Below, piece after piece: positions 36,282 to 44,295 of a stretch of DNA of 64,000 nt; positions within the stretch are counted from its first letter, which is position 1; each line of letters opens with the position of its first letter. The notes below the pieces were generated by a model. It saw only the letters and a program-made list of their open reading frames with translations. It ran no database searches and was not told the origin of the DNA. This DNA is from Sphingobacterium thalpophilum (GTDB lineage: Bacteria; Bacteroidota; Bacteroidia; Sphingobacteriales; Sphingobacteriaceae). The stretch is taken from the NCBI RefSeq assembly GCF_038396785.1, contig NZ_CP151087.1, positions 5,688,568 to 5,752,567 of the forward strand, written 5' to 3'. Made by a program: the position numbers and the translations under genes.

Positions 36282-39200
36282 CTAATTGTTTGTATGCACG
36301 GGTATTTCCAACGAAACGGCATTGTTTTCATGTTGTTTTTGCTTTGGAGAGCCTCCTATTTTCTCTTGGATAAATTGGAAGAAAATAAAGAGAATAGGGA
36401 TAATAAAGAGCCCTAAAACTACTCCAGTGAACATCCCGCCCGCAGCGGCAATACTGATTGAGTGATTTCCTTGCGCTGATGGACCTACCGCTGTCATCAT
36501 TGGAATCATACCAACGATAAAAGCTAAAGAAGTCATAATAATAGGTCTCAAACGTAATCTCGCTGCTTTAAGTGCGGCACTAGGAATTGATAGTCCCTGT
36601 TTGCGCCCTTGGATGGCAAATTCTACGATCAGAATGGCATTTTTGGCCAATAATCCAATCAACATAACGAGTGCGACTTGTACATAGATGTTGTTGGCAA
36701 TATCAGTGAAGCTAATTGCTGCGAAGACCCCAAATATACCTGTAGGAATGGAGAGAATAACCGCCAATGGAATGATATAGCTTTCATATTGTGCCGCAAG
36801 CAGAAAATAAACGAATATCAGACAGAGAATAAAAATCAATGTGGATTGGCCTCCGGAGACAATTTCTTCTTTAGTCATACCTGAGAACTCATAAGTAAAT
36901 CCGGTCGGCAATTGTTGTTTTGCAACTTCTTCAACTGCACGGATAGCATCCCCGGAACTATATCCTGGTTTTGGTATCGCATTTATTCCAATCGAATTGA
37001 ATAAGTTGTAACGAGATGCTGTTTCCGGACCATATACACGTTCTAATTTGACTAATGTATTGATGGGAACCATGTCTCCCAATCTGTTTTTTACAAAAAT
37101 ACCGTCCATTGAAGTTGGTTCACTTCTATCCTTGGCATCAGCTTGGACCATCACACGATAATACTTTCCAAAACGATTAAAATCTGAGGCTTGGGCACTA
37201 CCAAAATAGGCTTGCATAGTCTGTAAGATGCTTTTTGTGCTTACGCCAAGTTGTTCTGCTTTGATATCATCTACCTGGAGTTCATATTGTGGATAATCCG
37301 CTTTAAAGGTTGTGAAAGCCATCATAATTTCTGGACGTTTCATCAATTCGCCAATAAACTTTTGGCCTATGCCACTGAATTTTCCGAGTTGTCCACCGGT
37401 CCGGTCCTGCAGTACCATATCCAGACCATCCACGTTACTGAATCCTGGGACAGTAGGGAAGGTAAAGACAAAGAAATTTGCGCCTTTGATATTTGCCAAT
37501 CGCTGATTGACATCGGCCATAATAGCATTGATGTCTTTTATCTTACCACGTTCTTCATGTGGTTTAAGGAGGATAAATGCAACACCTGCTGATGGACTTG
37601 TGGATTGTGTCAAAATATTGAAACCAGCAAGTACATTTAAAGTTTTGGTAAAATCAGCATGTTGAAGTTGTTTCTCCGCTTCGGCCAATGCTCCAGAGGT
37701 ACGATCCAAAGAGGCCCCTGCTGGCATAGATAAGGATACAGCAATGAATCCTTGATCCTCTGATGGGATGAATCCAGTAGGTGTTTTACGGATCATAAAT
37801 ACAGTCAAAAGTAGGGTAATTCCCAATCCTGCAAATGCAACCCACTTATAACGGATCAAGAAGCGTAAACTACCTAAATAATTCTTCGTCAACCGATCAA
37901 ATCCAACATTGAATCCAGCGAAGAAACGCTCTTTGAAATTAAGTTTCTTGGCATCAGCATGACCATGATGCGTTGGTTTTAAGAAGAGCGCACATAACGC
38001 AGGGCTTAGTGTCAAGGCATTGATTGCTGAAATAACGATTGCAATCGCCAAGGTGAAAGCAAATTGTCTATAAAATACCCCGGTTGAACCTTCCATAAAG
38101 CCGATGGGAAGGAATACGGCAGACATCACCAATGTAATCGAGATGATGGCGCCTGTGATTTCACTCATGGCAGATGTCGTAGCAAGCTTAGGCGGGAGAT
38201 TTTCATGCTCCATCTTGGCATGAACAGCCTCCACAACCACAATCGCGTCATCGACGACAATCCCAATGGCTAGTACCAGAGCAAACAAAGTCAGTAGGTT
38301 GATTGAAAAGCCGAAGAGCTGCATGAAGAAAAATGTTCCCACGATGGCTACCGGTACCGCAATCGCTGGTATCAATGTCGATCTAAAATCTTGAAGGAAT
38401 AGAAAGACAACTAAAAATACCAGTATAAATGCTTCAACTAGTGTATGTTTTACTTGGTCAATAGATTGATCAAGTGCATCTTTTGTGTTGTATAAAACGA
38501 GATATTTGACACCTTTTGGAAAGCTTAAAGAGGCTTTCTCCATGAATTTTTGAATGGCAATCTGAATTTCATTTGCATTCGAACCTGCAAGCTGCATTAC
38601 CCCAATATTCAATCCTGCTTTACCGTTGATGCGGGTATGACTCGCATAGGTATAAGATCCCAGTTCGACACGAGCGACGTCTTTGAGTTTTAGTACAGAA
38701 CCGTCTGTATTGGAGCGGATAATAATATTTTCGTAATCACTTGGCTGGTTGAGTTTACCTTTATATTTGATTACAAATTCAAAAGCTTCACGGCTGCTCT
38801 CTCCGAATTTACCCGGAGCAGCTTCGACGTTTTTATCTTGGATGGCGGCCATTACTTCCTCAGGCGTTAATTTATAGATCGCCATTTGATTTGGATTGAG
38901 CCATACGCGCATGGAGTAGTCTTTGCTACCACCAAATGGCAATGCTTGTCCAACCCCAGGTATCCGTTTCAGTTCAGGAATAATATTGATCTGGGCGTAA
39001 TTGGTAATAAAGGTCTGATCGTATTTACTCTGATCTTCCGTATAAAGATCCAATACCATGATCAAGCTGTTTTGCTGTTTTGCCGTGGTGATCCCGGCTT
39101 GTACAACCTCAGCCGGCAATTGGCTGGTTGCCTGAGCCACACGATTTTGGACGTTTACAGCAGCTTGGTCAGGGTCTGTACCAAGTTTAAAATATACCGT

Positions 39201-39470
39201 AATCATTAACGAACCGTCGTTACTGGCGGTAGAGCTCATGTAGCTCATATTTTCAACACCGTTGATTGACTCTTCGAGTGAGGGGGCTACGGCACGAAGG
39301 ACCGTTTCGGCATTTGCCCCAGGATATAATGCCGTTACTTGCACTGCGGGCGGTGCAATATCGGGAAACTGCTGCAATGGCAGTTTGAGGATACCAATCA
39401 CCCCCAATATGACAAGTAATATGGAGATAACGGTAGCAAGTACAGGTCTTTCTATAAATTTCTTAAGCAT
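36282..39470 (-). CDS. RND efflux permease, HAE-1/AcrB type (operon 2)
   Basis: A 1062-residue paralogue of the operon 1 permease. It keeps FIERPVLATVISILLVILG at the start, the proton-relay block VLAIGIVVDDAIVVVEAV and GLLAKNAILIVEFA. The periplasmic porter and docking loops differ much more from operon 1 than the membrane parts, as expected if the two pumps handle different substrates. It lies 14 bases after the adaptor stop. Last residues are polar (NNAVSLEIPVHTNN). Confidence 0.96.
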   Translation of the reverse strand: MLKKFIERPVLATVISILLVILGVIGILKLPLQQFPDIAPPAVQVTALYPGANAETVLRAVAPSLEESINGVENMSYMSSTASNDGSLMITVYFKLGTDPDQAAVNVQNRVAQATSQLPAEVVQAGITTAKQQNSLIMVLDLYTEDQSKYDQTFITNYAQINIIPELKRIPGVGQALPFGGSKDYSMRVWLNPNQMAIYKLTPEEVMAAIQDKNVEAAPGKFGESSREAFEFVIKYKGKLNQPSDYENIIIRSNTDGSVLKLKDVARVELGSYTYASHTRINGKAGLNIGVMQLAGSNANEIQIAIQKFMEKASLSFPKGVKYLVLYNTKDALDQSIDQVKHTLVEAFILVFLVVFLFLQDFRSTLIPAIAVPVAIVGTFFFMQLFGFSINLLTLFALVLAIGIVVDDAIVVVEAVHAKMEHENLPPKLATTSAMSEITGAIISITLVMSAVFLPIGFMEGSTGVFYRQFAFTLAIAIVISAINALTLSPALCALFLKPTHHGHADAKKLNFKERFFAGFNVGFDRLTKNYLGSLRFLIRYKWVAFAGLGITLLLTVFMIRKTPTGFIPSEDQGFIAVSLSMPAGASLDRTSGALAEAEKQLQHADFTKTLNVLAGFNILTQSTSPSAGVAFILLKPHEERGKIKDINAIMADVNQRLANIKGANFFVFTFPTVPGFSNVDGLDMVLQDRTGGQLGKFSGIGQKFIGELMKRPEIMMAFTTFKADYPQYELQVDDIKAEQLGVSTKSILQTMQAYFGSAQASDFNRFGKYYRVMVQADAKDRSEPTSMDGIFVKNRLGDMVPINTLVKLERVYGPETASRYNLFNSIGINAIPKPGYSSGDAIRAVEEVAKQQLPTGFTYEFSGMTKEEIVSGGQSTLIFILCLIFVYFLLAAQYESYIIPLAVILSIPTGIFGVFAAISFTDIANNIYVQVALVMLIGLLAKNAILIVEFAIQGRKQGLSIPSAALKAARLRLRPIIMTSLAFIVGMIPMMTAVGPSAQGNHSISIAAAGGMFTGVVLGLFIIPILFIFFQFIQEKIGGSPKQKQHENNAVSLEIPVHTNN

Positions 39471-39484
39471 GTGATTTTCTAATA

Positions 39485-40687
39485 TTATAATGAATTGATG
39501 CTATCTCTTGATAAGGCTTGTGGTGTAATTTTCTGACCATCCTGAAGCAAGTCAATGCCTTTGTAGACAATTCGATCTCCGGCATTTAGTCCTTTACTTA
39601 CCAGATAGTTTGCACCACTTTTTCCAATGACAGTAATAGGCTGTTGAACAACTTTATTTTCTTTACCAACGGTATAAACGAAGATTTTATCCTGCATTTC
39701 AAGGGTAGCAAGCTGCGGTACCAATAATGCTTGTTCATACTTCTTCTGTAGTCTTACACGCCCCGTATTTCCATTGCGTAAAACTCCCTCCGGATTGTTG
39801 AACGTTGCACGAAGTGTAATCGCACCGGTATTTTTATCAAACTGCCCGTCCACCATATCTATTTTTCCTTTCTGATCATAAATTGTCTGATCCGAAAGAA
39901 CTAGGCTGATCGGAGGGAGGTTGTGAAGCTTTTGTTGTAAGTTGCTCCCTTCTGTATTGTTTTTGAATGCAATAAAGTCATTTTCTCCCAGTGAGAAATA
40001 AACATGAAGATCTCTTACATTTGACAATGCTGTAAGTGGTTGTGCGTCTGTAGGACCAACCAAACTCCCTTGCTTGCGCTGTAATCTACCGATGTATCCT
40101 TCGGCTGAAGCCCGTATTAGGGTATATCCGACATTGATTTTTGCGGTTTCAACGGCCGATAGTGCCAATTGTACGTTTGCTTTAGCGGCATTACGCGCAC
40201 TGATAGCTGTTTTTAGCTGGAAGTCTGTCAGTACTTTGGTATTCACCAGCTTTGTTTTCTTTTCGACTTCTAACTCCGCATTTTCCAGACTAGCTTTTGC
40301 TGCCAGCAAATTTGCCTTCGCTTGGTTTAATTGTTCCTGATAGGGGCGGTCGTTTATCTTGAAAAGTGCTTGACCTTTAGTTACTTTGGCTCCTTCATCG
40401 ACATAGATGTTTTCCAAAATTCCCTCTACCTGAGGTCTGATCTCAATATTGGCGGAAGCTTCAATAGTCGCTGGATATTCCTGGTAAACGGTCTCGTTAC
40501 CGTTCTCGATGGTAACGACCGGAAGGTTAACTGGTGGTGGATCAATGGGTTTACTTGTTCCGGTTGAGCAACTGTATAGAAAGATTGCACTCAACACATA
40601 TGCTGTCTTTACGATATTAATTCGTTTAACACTGTTAAGTGCTGGAACGTAAATCTTTTTAAGACTTGGTGATAAATTTGTTTTCAT
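39485..40687 (-). CDS. RND periplasmic adaptor, AcrA/MexA type (operon 2)
   Basis: A 400-residue membrane-fusion protein. The N-terminus is long: about 25 polar and basic residues precede the hydrophobic core, and the lipobox FLYSCSTG puts the Cys near 40, so the real start may be later (for example at a non-ATG codon). Lipoyl halves VEGILENIYVDEGAKVTKGQ (near 87-106) and IRASAEGYIGRLQRKQGSLV (near 192-211) are clear. The end QKITPQALSRDSINS is variable. First pump gene after tetR; operator-like palindromes lie in front of it. Confidence 0.9.
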   Translation of the reverse strand: MKTNLSPSLKKIYVPALNSVKRINIVKTAYVLSAIFLYSCSTGTSKPIDPPPVNLPVVTIENGNETVYQEYPATIEASANIEIRPQVEGILENIYVDEGAKVTKGQALFKINDRPYQEQLNQAKANLLAAKASLENAELEVEKKTKLVNTKVLTDFQLKTAISARNAAKANVQLALSAVETAKINVGYTLIRASAEGYIGRLQRKQGSLVGPTDAQPLTALSNVRDLHVYFSLGENDFIAFKNNTEGSNLQQKLHNLPPISLVLSDQTIYDQKGKIDMVDGQFDKNTGAITLRATFNNPEGVLRNGNTGRVRLQKKYEQALLVPQLATLEMQDKIFVYTVGKENKVVQQPITVIGKSGANYLVSKGLNAGDRIVYKGIDLLQDGQKITPQALSRDSINSL

Positions 40688-40718
40688 GTGATATTAAAAA
40701 TTGAAGTTTTGGTGTATT

Positions 40719-40746
40719 TAACGGTGTTAGATTTTTTAACGTTGTA
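40719..40746 (-). promoter_or_regulatory. Two operator-like sites in front of RND operon 2
   Basis: TAACGGTGTTA (40719-40729) is a near-palindrome that matches the site in front of the tetR gene at 10 of 11 positions. TAACGTTGTA (40737-40746) starts 18 bases later and resembles its half-sites. They lie between the tetR stop and the adaptor start, as expected for TetR control of the pump genes. Confidence 0.55.
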
Positions 40747-40765
40747 TTTTTTGCTGTAAAAAAAT

Positions 40766-41365
40766 TTAGTCAGTCAGGGAGCGTGTGATGCCGTAAATAG
40801 CATCCTTTAATACTTCTTGATTGGTATTTTCGCCATTACCTTGGTTTACCAGATTGATCGAAATCAATCCATGTATAATAGACCAGTAGGTGAAATACTT
40901 TCTACAGATCAATTCTTCGGATGGATTTTTCTCTTTCATGATTTCACGGATGACATCACTTATCAATTTCCCATGGGATTCTGCACATTTATACGTTTTT
41001 TCAAATCCACAACAGGCAGTTCCCACACCGAACATTAACTGATATAATTCCCGTTCTTCGAAGGCGAAATCCCAATAGCTAAACCACATTGCTTCCAATT
41101 GCTTCTCCAGATCGGTTTCAGTTGATTTGGCTTGCTTTACTTTTTTGGCAAGCAGGAGATAGCCTTGGTTGGCAAGTTCCATCAAAATGGCATCTTTATT
41201 GGCGAAATACTCGTATATCATGGGGGCAGTATATTCAATGATATCTGCAATTTTGCGCATACTCAGGGCTTGCCATCCTTCTTCTTTGACGATTTGGAGC
41301 GCAGCATCTAGAATATTGGTTCTATTTTCATCTTTGAGCCGTTGTATGCGTTCTTTACTACCCAT
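40766..41365 (-). CDS. TetR-family repressor of RND operon 2
   Basis: A 199-residue regulator. The HTH is seen in ILDAALQIVKEEGWQALSMR (near 18-37) and ADIIEYTAPMIYEYFANKDA. The C-terminal part has a WFSYWDFAFEERELYQLMFG stretch, the pattern of the TetR_C_13 / WHG type ligand domain, and a Cys pair (TACCGF near 118) that could matter for sensing. It lies upstream of the adaptor on the same strand. Palindromes in front of it and after it suggest it controls itself and the pump. Confidence 0.9.
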   Translation of the reverse strand: MGSKERIQRLKDENRTNILDAALQIVKEEGWQALSMRKIADIIEYTAPMIYEYFANKDAILMELANQGYLLLAKKVKQAKSTETDLEKQLEAMWFSYWDFAFEERELYQLMFGVGTACCGFEKTYKCAESHGKLISDVIREIMKEKNPSEELICRKYFTYWSIIHGLISINLVNQGNGENTNQEVLKDAIYGITRSLTD

Positions 41366-41383
41366 GCTAATGTGTAAATAATT

Positions 41384-41394
41384 TAACAGTGTTA
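41384..41394 (-). promoter_or_regulatory. Perfect 11-bp palindrome in front of tetR (operon 2)
   Basis: TAACAGTGTTA (arms TAACA/TGTTA) lies 19 bases upstream of the tetR start codon. The same motif with one change recurs at 40719-40729. Likely an autoregulatory operator. Just beyond it, 41415-41448 forms an AT-rich imperfect 13-bp stem that may end the upstream ATPase gene. Confidence 0.6.
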
Positions 41395-41455
41395 GGCAAA
41401 AGTGATACTTTTAATTTTATTTATTGACATCTAAAAGTCATTAAATAAAAAGGCC

Positions 41456-42769
41456 TTATTTTTTCGGTTTGGAAGAAGCGTTTTCAGGGCTTGCAGCAAG
41501 GGTTACAATCTGTTTTATGCGATTCTTTTCTTTCTCAGTTAGGGGAAGTGCCTGTTCGATGATAGGGAGAATTTCCGTACTTTTTTCCGATTGTAATAAC
41601 AGGTCGATGAAACCAAGATAGGTGCGGATAAGGTCTGTTTTAATGCCGAAGAAAATGCGTGGATCTACAATATATAATTCCTGTACTAATGCTAACAATA
41701 GGTTTTTTCTTTTTTTATCCTCTTCCGAGTTGTTGTAGGCGGGTAGTAGGCCCTTTCTTTCAAGATCTGTTAATTTTACAGCGACAGCGTGCTCAAGTAC
41801 ATATTTTTTTTGCTTTCTATCGAGTAAATCACGTAATTCAGCAAGTAAATTTCGATAAATAACTTGTTTGGCTTTCCCCGAGAAAAGATTATCTTCTGTA
41901 GATAGGAGGATATCTTGTTGTTCGAAATGATCAAAGAAAGTAGATTCCACATAGACAGAGTGGTGGAAATTGATCGCGTTATTATTGAAACTGCTAAGTA
42001 CTTTGGCAATTTCCTTTTTATCACTATTAAGAAAATAATAATAATATCGATCACCAATTTGCTGGTTCCAGCGAATGTAATTGATGGTGAAATGATAAGA
42101 AGTATCACGATCCGGGCTATAGCCTGTCCACGAAAGCTGGTCTGTCTCCTGGATTAAATGATCATAAACCAACAGCTTTCCATTGACGCGTATGGCGTAA
42201 TCCCTTTCCTTATTCAAGTAAAGAAACCAACCGAATTCTTGTGCGAGGAAATTGTTAAAGTCATCGCTTTCAAAAACAGTAGCATTAAGTCCAAAAACGC
42301 CTTCAAAAGTAACTTGTGTTCCTGTATTTTTATGTCCTACCGGCGAGCTTTCACTGATATCGTATTGCTCTTTACTTTCGCGATCGATTTGAATTCGGTA
42401 GTTTGAGAAATATTCATCCTTCTGAAAAACAGTATTCCAAATTGCACGCGTTGCAAAAAGCGAGAAAGAAAATCGGCCCTTTCCCTTTTTTCCTCTTGTA
42501 TAGGAGCTGCGTTTGAGGCTGTTCTTTTTTATAGAATCCAAAAAGTTTCCAAATGAGGAAGAAAGTGTCTCTAGGGGTATGCCTTCACCATTGTCCTGTA
42601 TGCTTATACGATTAATGTAGCCTAATTCATTACTGTCTATGGAGAGTTCGATCTGTGTGGCTTTTGCATCAAATCCATTCCAGATATATTCAGCAATGGC
42701 ATGTTTAGGGTCTTTGGGAAGTCCTGCAGATTCGATACTTTGGTTGGTTATTTTTGTGCTCCTCTTCAT
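41456..42769 (-). CDS. Orphan GHKL (HSP90/MORC-like) ATPase
   Basis: The 437-residue protein has an N-terminal GHKL ATPase: N-box HAIAEYIWNGFDAKAT (near 23-38), G1 box IQDNGEGIP (near 57-65) and a glycine loop RGKKGKGRFSFSLF (near 91-104). The domain order resembles MORC or HSP90-like ATPases rather than histidine kinases, since there is no phospho-acceptor region. The C-terminal 200 residues are alpha-helical, with a KKYVLEHAVAVKLTDLERKG stretch, and end in a polar tail. Many relatives are longer, so it may be a short form. No nuclease or protease gene lies next to it. Function unknown; a link to DNA conflict systems is only a possibility. Confidence 0.7.
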   Translation of the reverse strand: MKRSTKITNQSIESAGLPKDPKHAIAEYIWNGFDAKATQIELSIDSNELGYINRISIQDNGEGIPLETLSSSFGNFLDSIKKNSLKRSSYTRGKKGKGRFSFSLFATRAIWNTVFQKDEYFSNYRIQIDRESKEQYDISESSPVGHKNTGTQVTFEGVFGLNATVFESDDFNNFLAQEFGWFLYLNKERDYAIRVNGKLLVYDHLIQETDQLSWTGYSPDRDTSYHFTINYIRWNQQIGDRYYYYFLNSDKKEIAKVLSSFNNNAINFHHSVYVESTFFDHFEQQDILLSTEDNLFSGKAKQVIYRNLLAELRDLLDRKQKKYVLEHAVAVKLTDLERKGLLPAYNNSEEDKKRKNLLLALVQELYIVDPRIFFGIKTDLIRTYLGFIDLLLQSEKSTEILPIIEQALPLTEKEKNRIKQIVTLAASPENASSKPKK

Positions 42770-42864
42770 CGTAAAGGCGGTTTAGCTTAAAACTTGTAAA
42801 AAAGATGGAAATAATTTGGTCGATTAATTCCATTTCAATGTACACTATTTTTTAGATCTCTTGA

Positions 42865-43119
42865 TTAAAAATGTGAAAAAATAAGCAAGTCCAAATAGAT
42901 AATAGGATCGAAAAGAAGACAAATAAAATTGAAACTACTTCGATTCTCAGGTTCAATTGAGCGTTTGCCGCCAATATATTCATAAAAAGGAATTGGAAAG
43001 CCCAATCTGTCATTTCCATCGGATGGACTATCGCATTTAGCGAAGAGAATGGTGGCCGCAACTGTCATTACACTAAAAATTACCCAAGTTTTCTTTGGGG
43101 AATTTGAAACTATCTTCAT
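42865..43119 (-). CDS. Small membrane protein, 84 residues
   Basis: Two hydrophobic stretches (TWVIFSVMTVAATILFAK near 11-28 and the C-terminal FNFICLLFDPIIYLDLLIF) flank a polar loop with GFPIPFYEYIGGKR. This layout, with a G-F-P-x-x-F-Y motif after the first span, is one I associate with small Bacteroidota membrane proteins of unknown function. It lies between the GHKL ATPase gene and the DinB-like gene, with no overlap with either. No assigned role. Confidence 0.5.
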   Translation of the reverse strand: MKIVSNSPKKTWVIFSVMTVAATILFAKCDSPSDGNDRLGFPIPFYEYIGGKRSIEPENRSSFNFICLLFDPIIYLDLLIFSHF

Positions 43120-43268
43120 GGTTACTGGGCTTTAAGTAGTTTAAAATTACATAATATCATGTGGAGATGTATACTTTTCATTCGTATACATATGGCCATT
43201 GACGGCTAAAGTTGATGTGTTGATATAGAAGTTGCTTTTTTGGTAGAAAATATACCTAAATTTAGTCT

Positions 43269-43724
43269 ATGCTTATAGAAACTTTAAAAAACCTTTTCCG
43301 ACGGGACTTAAACAGGCTGCGTGATGAAATTTCTTTGTACAAACAGGAAGGAAATATATGGCTTATTGAACGTGATATTTCCAATTCAGCTGGCAACTTA
43401 TGTTTACACCTGATCGGAAATCTTCAAACATATATTGGTACTGAAATAGGCAAGACTGGGTATATCAGAGATCGAGCGGCTGAGTTTTCGTTAAAAGACA
43501 TTCCTCGAACACGATTATTAGATCAGATAGATGATACGATTGATGTGGTTACACGTTCTCTGGATCTGTTGTCGGAGGAGAACCTTCTTGAGATATATCC
43601 CATACTCGTGTTTGAGGAAAAAACAACAACGCAGTATTTGCTTGTTCATCTGACCACCCATCTAACTTATCACCTTGGCCAAATAAACTATCACCGGCGA
43701 CTGCTGGATCAACCTGAGGTATAG
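43269..43724 (+). CDS. DinB-like / DUF1572 family protein
   Basis: A 151-residue four-helix-bundle protein of the DinB/YfiT superfamily. The metal-site His residues can be seen: one in NLCLHLIGNLQTY (near 40-52) and two in LVHLTTHLTYHLGQINYHRR (near 122-141). Such proteins are often mycothiol- or bacillithiol-related transferases elsewhere, but Bacteroidota members have no proven reaction. It is followed after 55 bases by a GNAT gene on the same strand. Confidence 0.8.
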   Translation: MLIETLKNLFRRDLNRLRDEISLYKQEGNIWLIERDISNSAGNLCLHLIGNLQTYIGTEIGKTGYIRDRAAEFSLKDIPRTRLLDQIDDTIDVVTRSLDLLSEENLLEIYPILVFEEKTTTQYLLVHLTTHLTYHLGQINYHRRLLDQPEV

Positions 43725-43779
43725 TTAATGTATTGGTAAACCTATTCTTGTTCTACAACATAGGAAACAAATTTATAGT

Positions 43780-44205
43780 ATGGACATAAGAAAAGCGGTA
43801 TTATCTGATGCTCCGGATCTCGCAACCTTGACCGAACAGCTGGGTTATCCAGCCGATATTGAAGGAACGAAAACTATTTTGGAGGATCTGTTGCGGAAGC
43901 AGGAGTATGCTGTATTTGTGGGGATTATTGACAATAAAACAGTTGGCTGGATTCAACTTCATCAGGTCATCAGTATGGAGACTGGTGTTTATGTAGAAAT
44001 CATTGGCTTGGTTGTCGATGAAGAATATCGAGGTCGGGGGCTAGGCCGATTATTATTGCATGCGGCATCCGATTGGTCTAGGTCCCTCGATTGCTACCGT
44101 TTGCGTGTAAGATGCAATATCATTCGGACCGAGAGCCATAAGTTTTATCAAAATAGTGGTTTTATACTAAAAAAGGAGCAGAAAGTTTTTGATTCTTTGC
44201 TTTAA
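43780..44205 (+). CDS. GNAT-family N-acetyltransferase
   Basis: A 141-residue single-domain acetyltransferase. The core is VYVEIIGLVVDEEYRGRGLG (near 68-87), where the R-G-x-G-x-G/A pattern binds the pyrophosphate of acetyl-CoA, followed by RLLLHAASDWSRS and the end HKFYQNSGFILKKEQKVF. Substrate unknown; small GNATs of this kind often act on amino groups of metabolites or aminoglycosides. The kinase-like/Omp85 gene follows closely on the same strand. Confidence 0.87.
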   Translation: MDIRKAVLSDAPDLATLTEQLGYPADIEGTKTILEDLLRKQEYAVFVGIIDNKTVGWIQLHQVISMETGVYVEIIGLVVDEEYRGRGLGRLLLHAASDWSRSLDCYRLRVRCNIIRTESHKFYQNSGFILKKEQKVFDSLL

Positions 44206-44295
44206 AAGGTGAACTTTAGCCCAATTAGATATCGAGACCATCAAACATTCTACCTGTATCGACTGTTGATTTCTCGAAGACCCGACTTAGATAAA

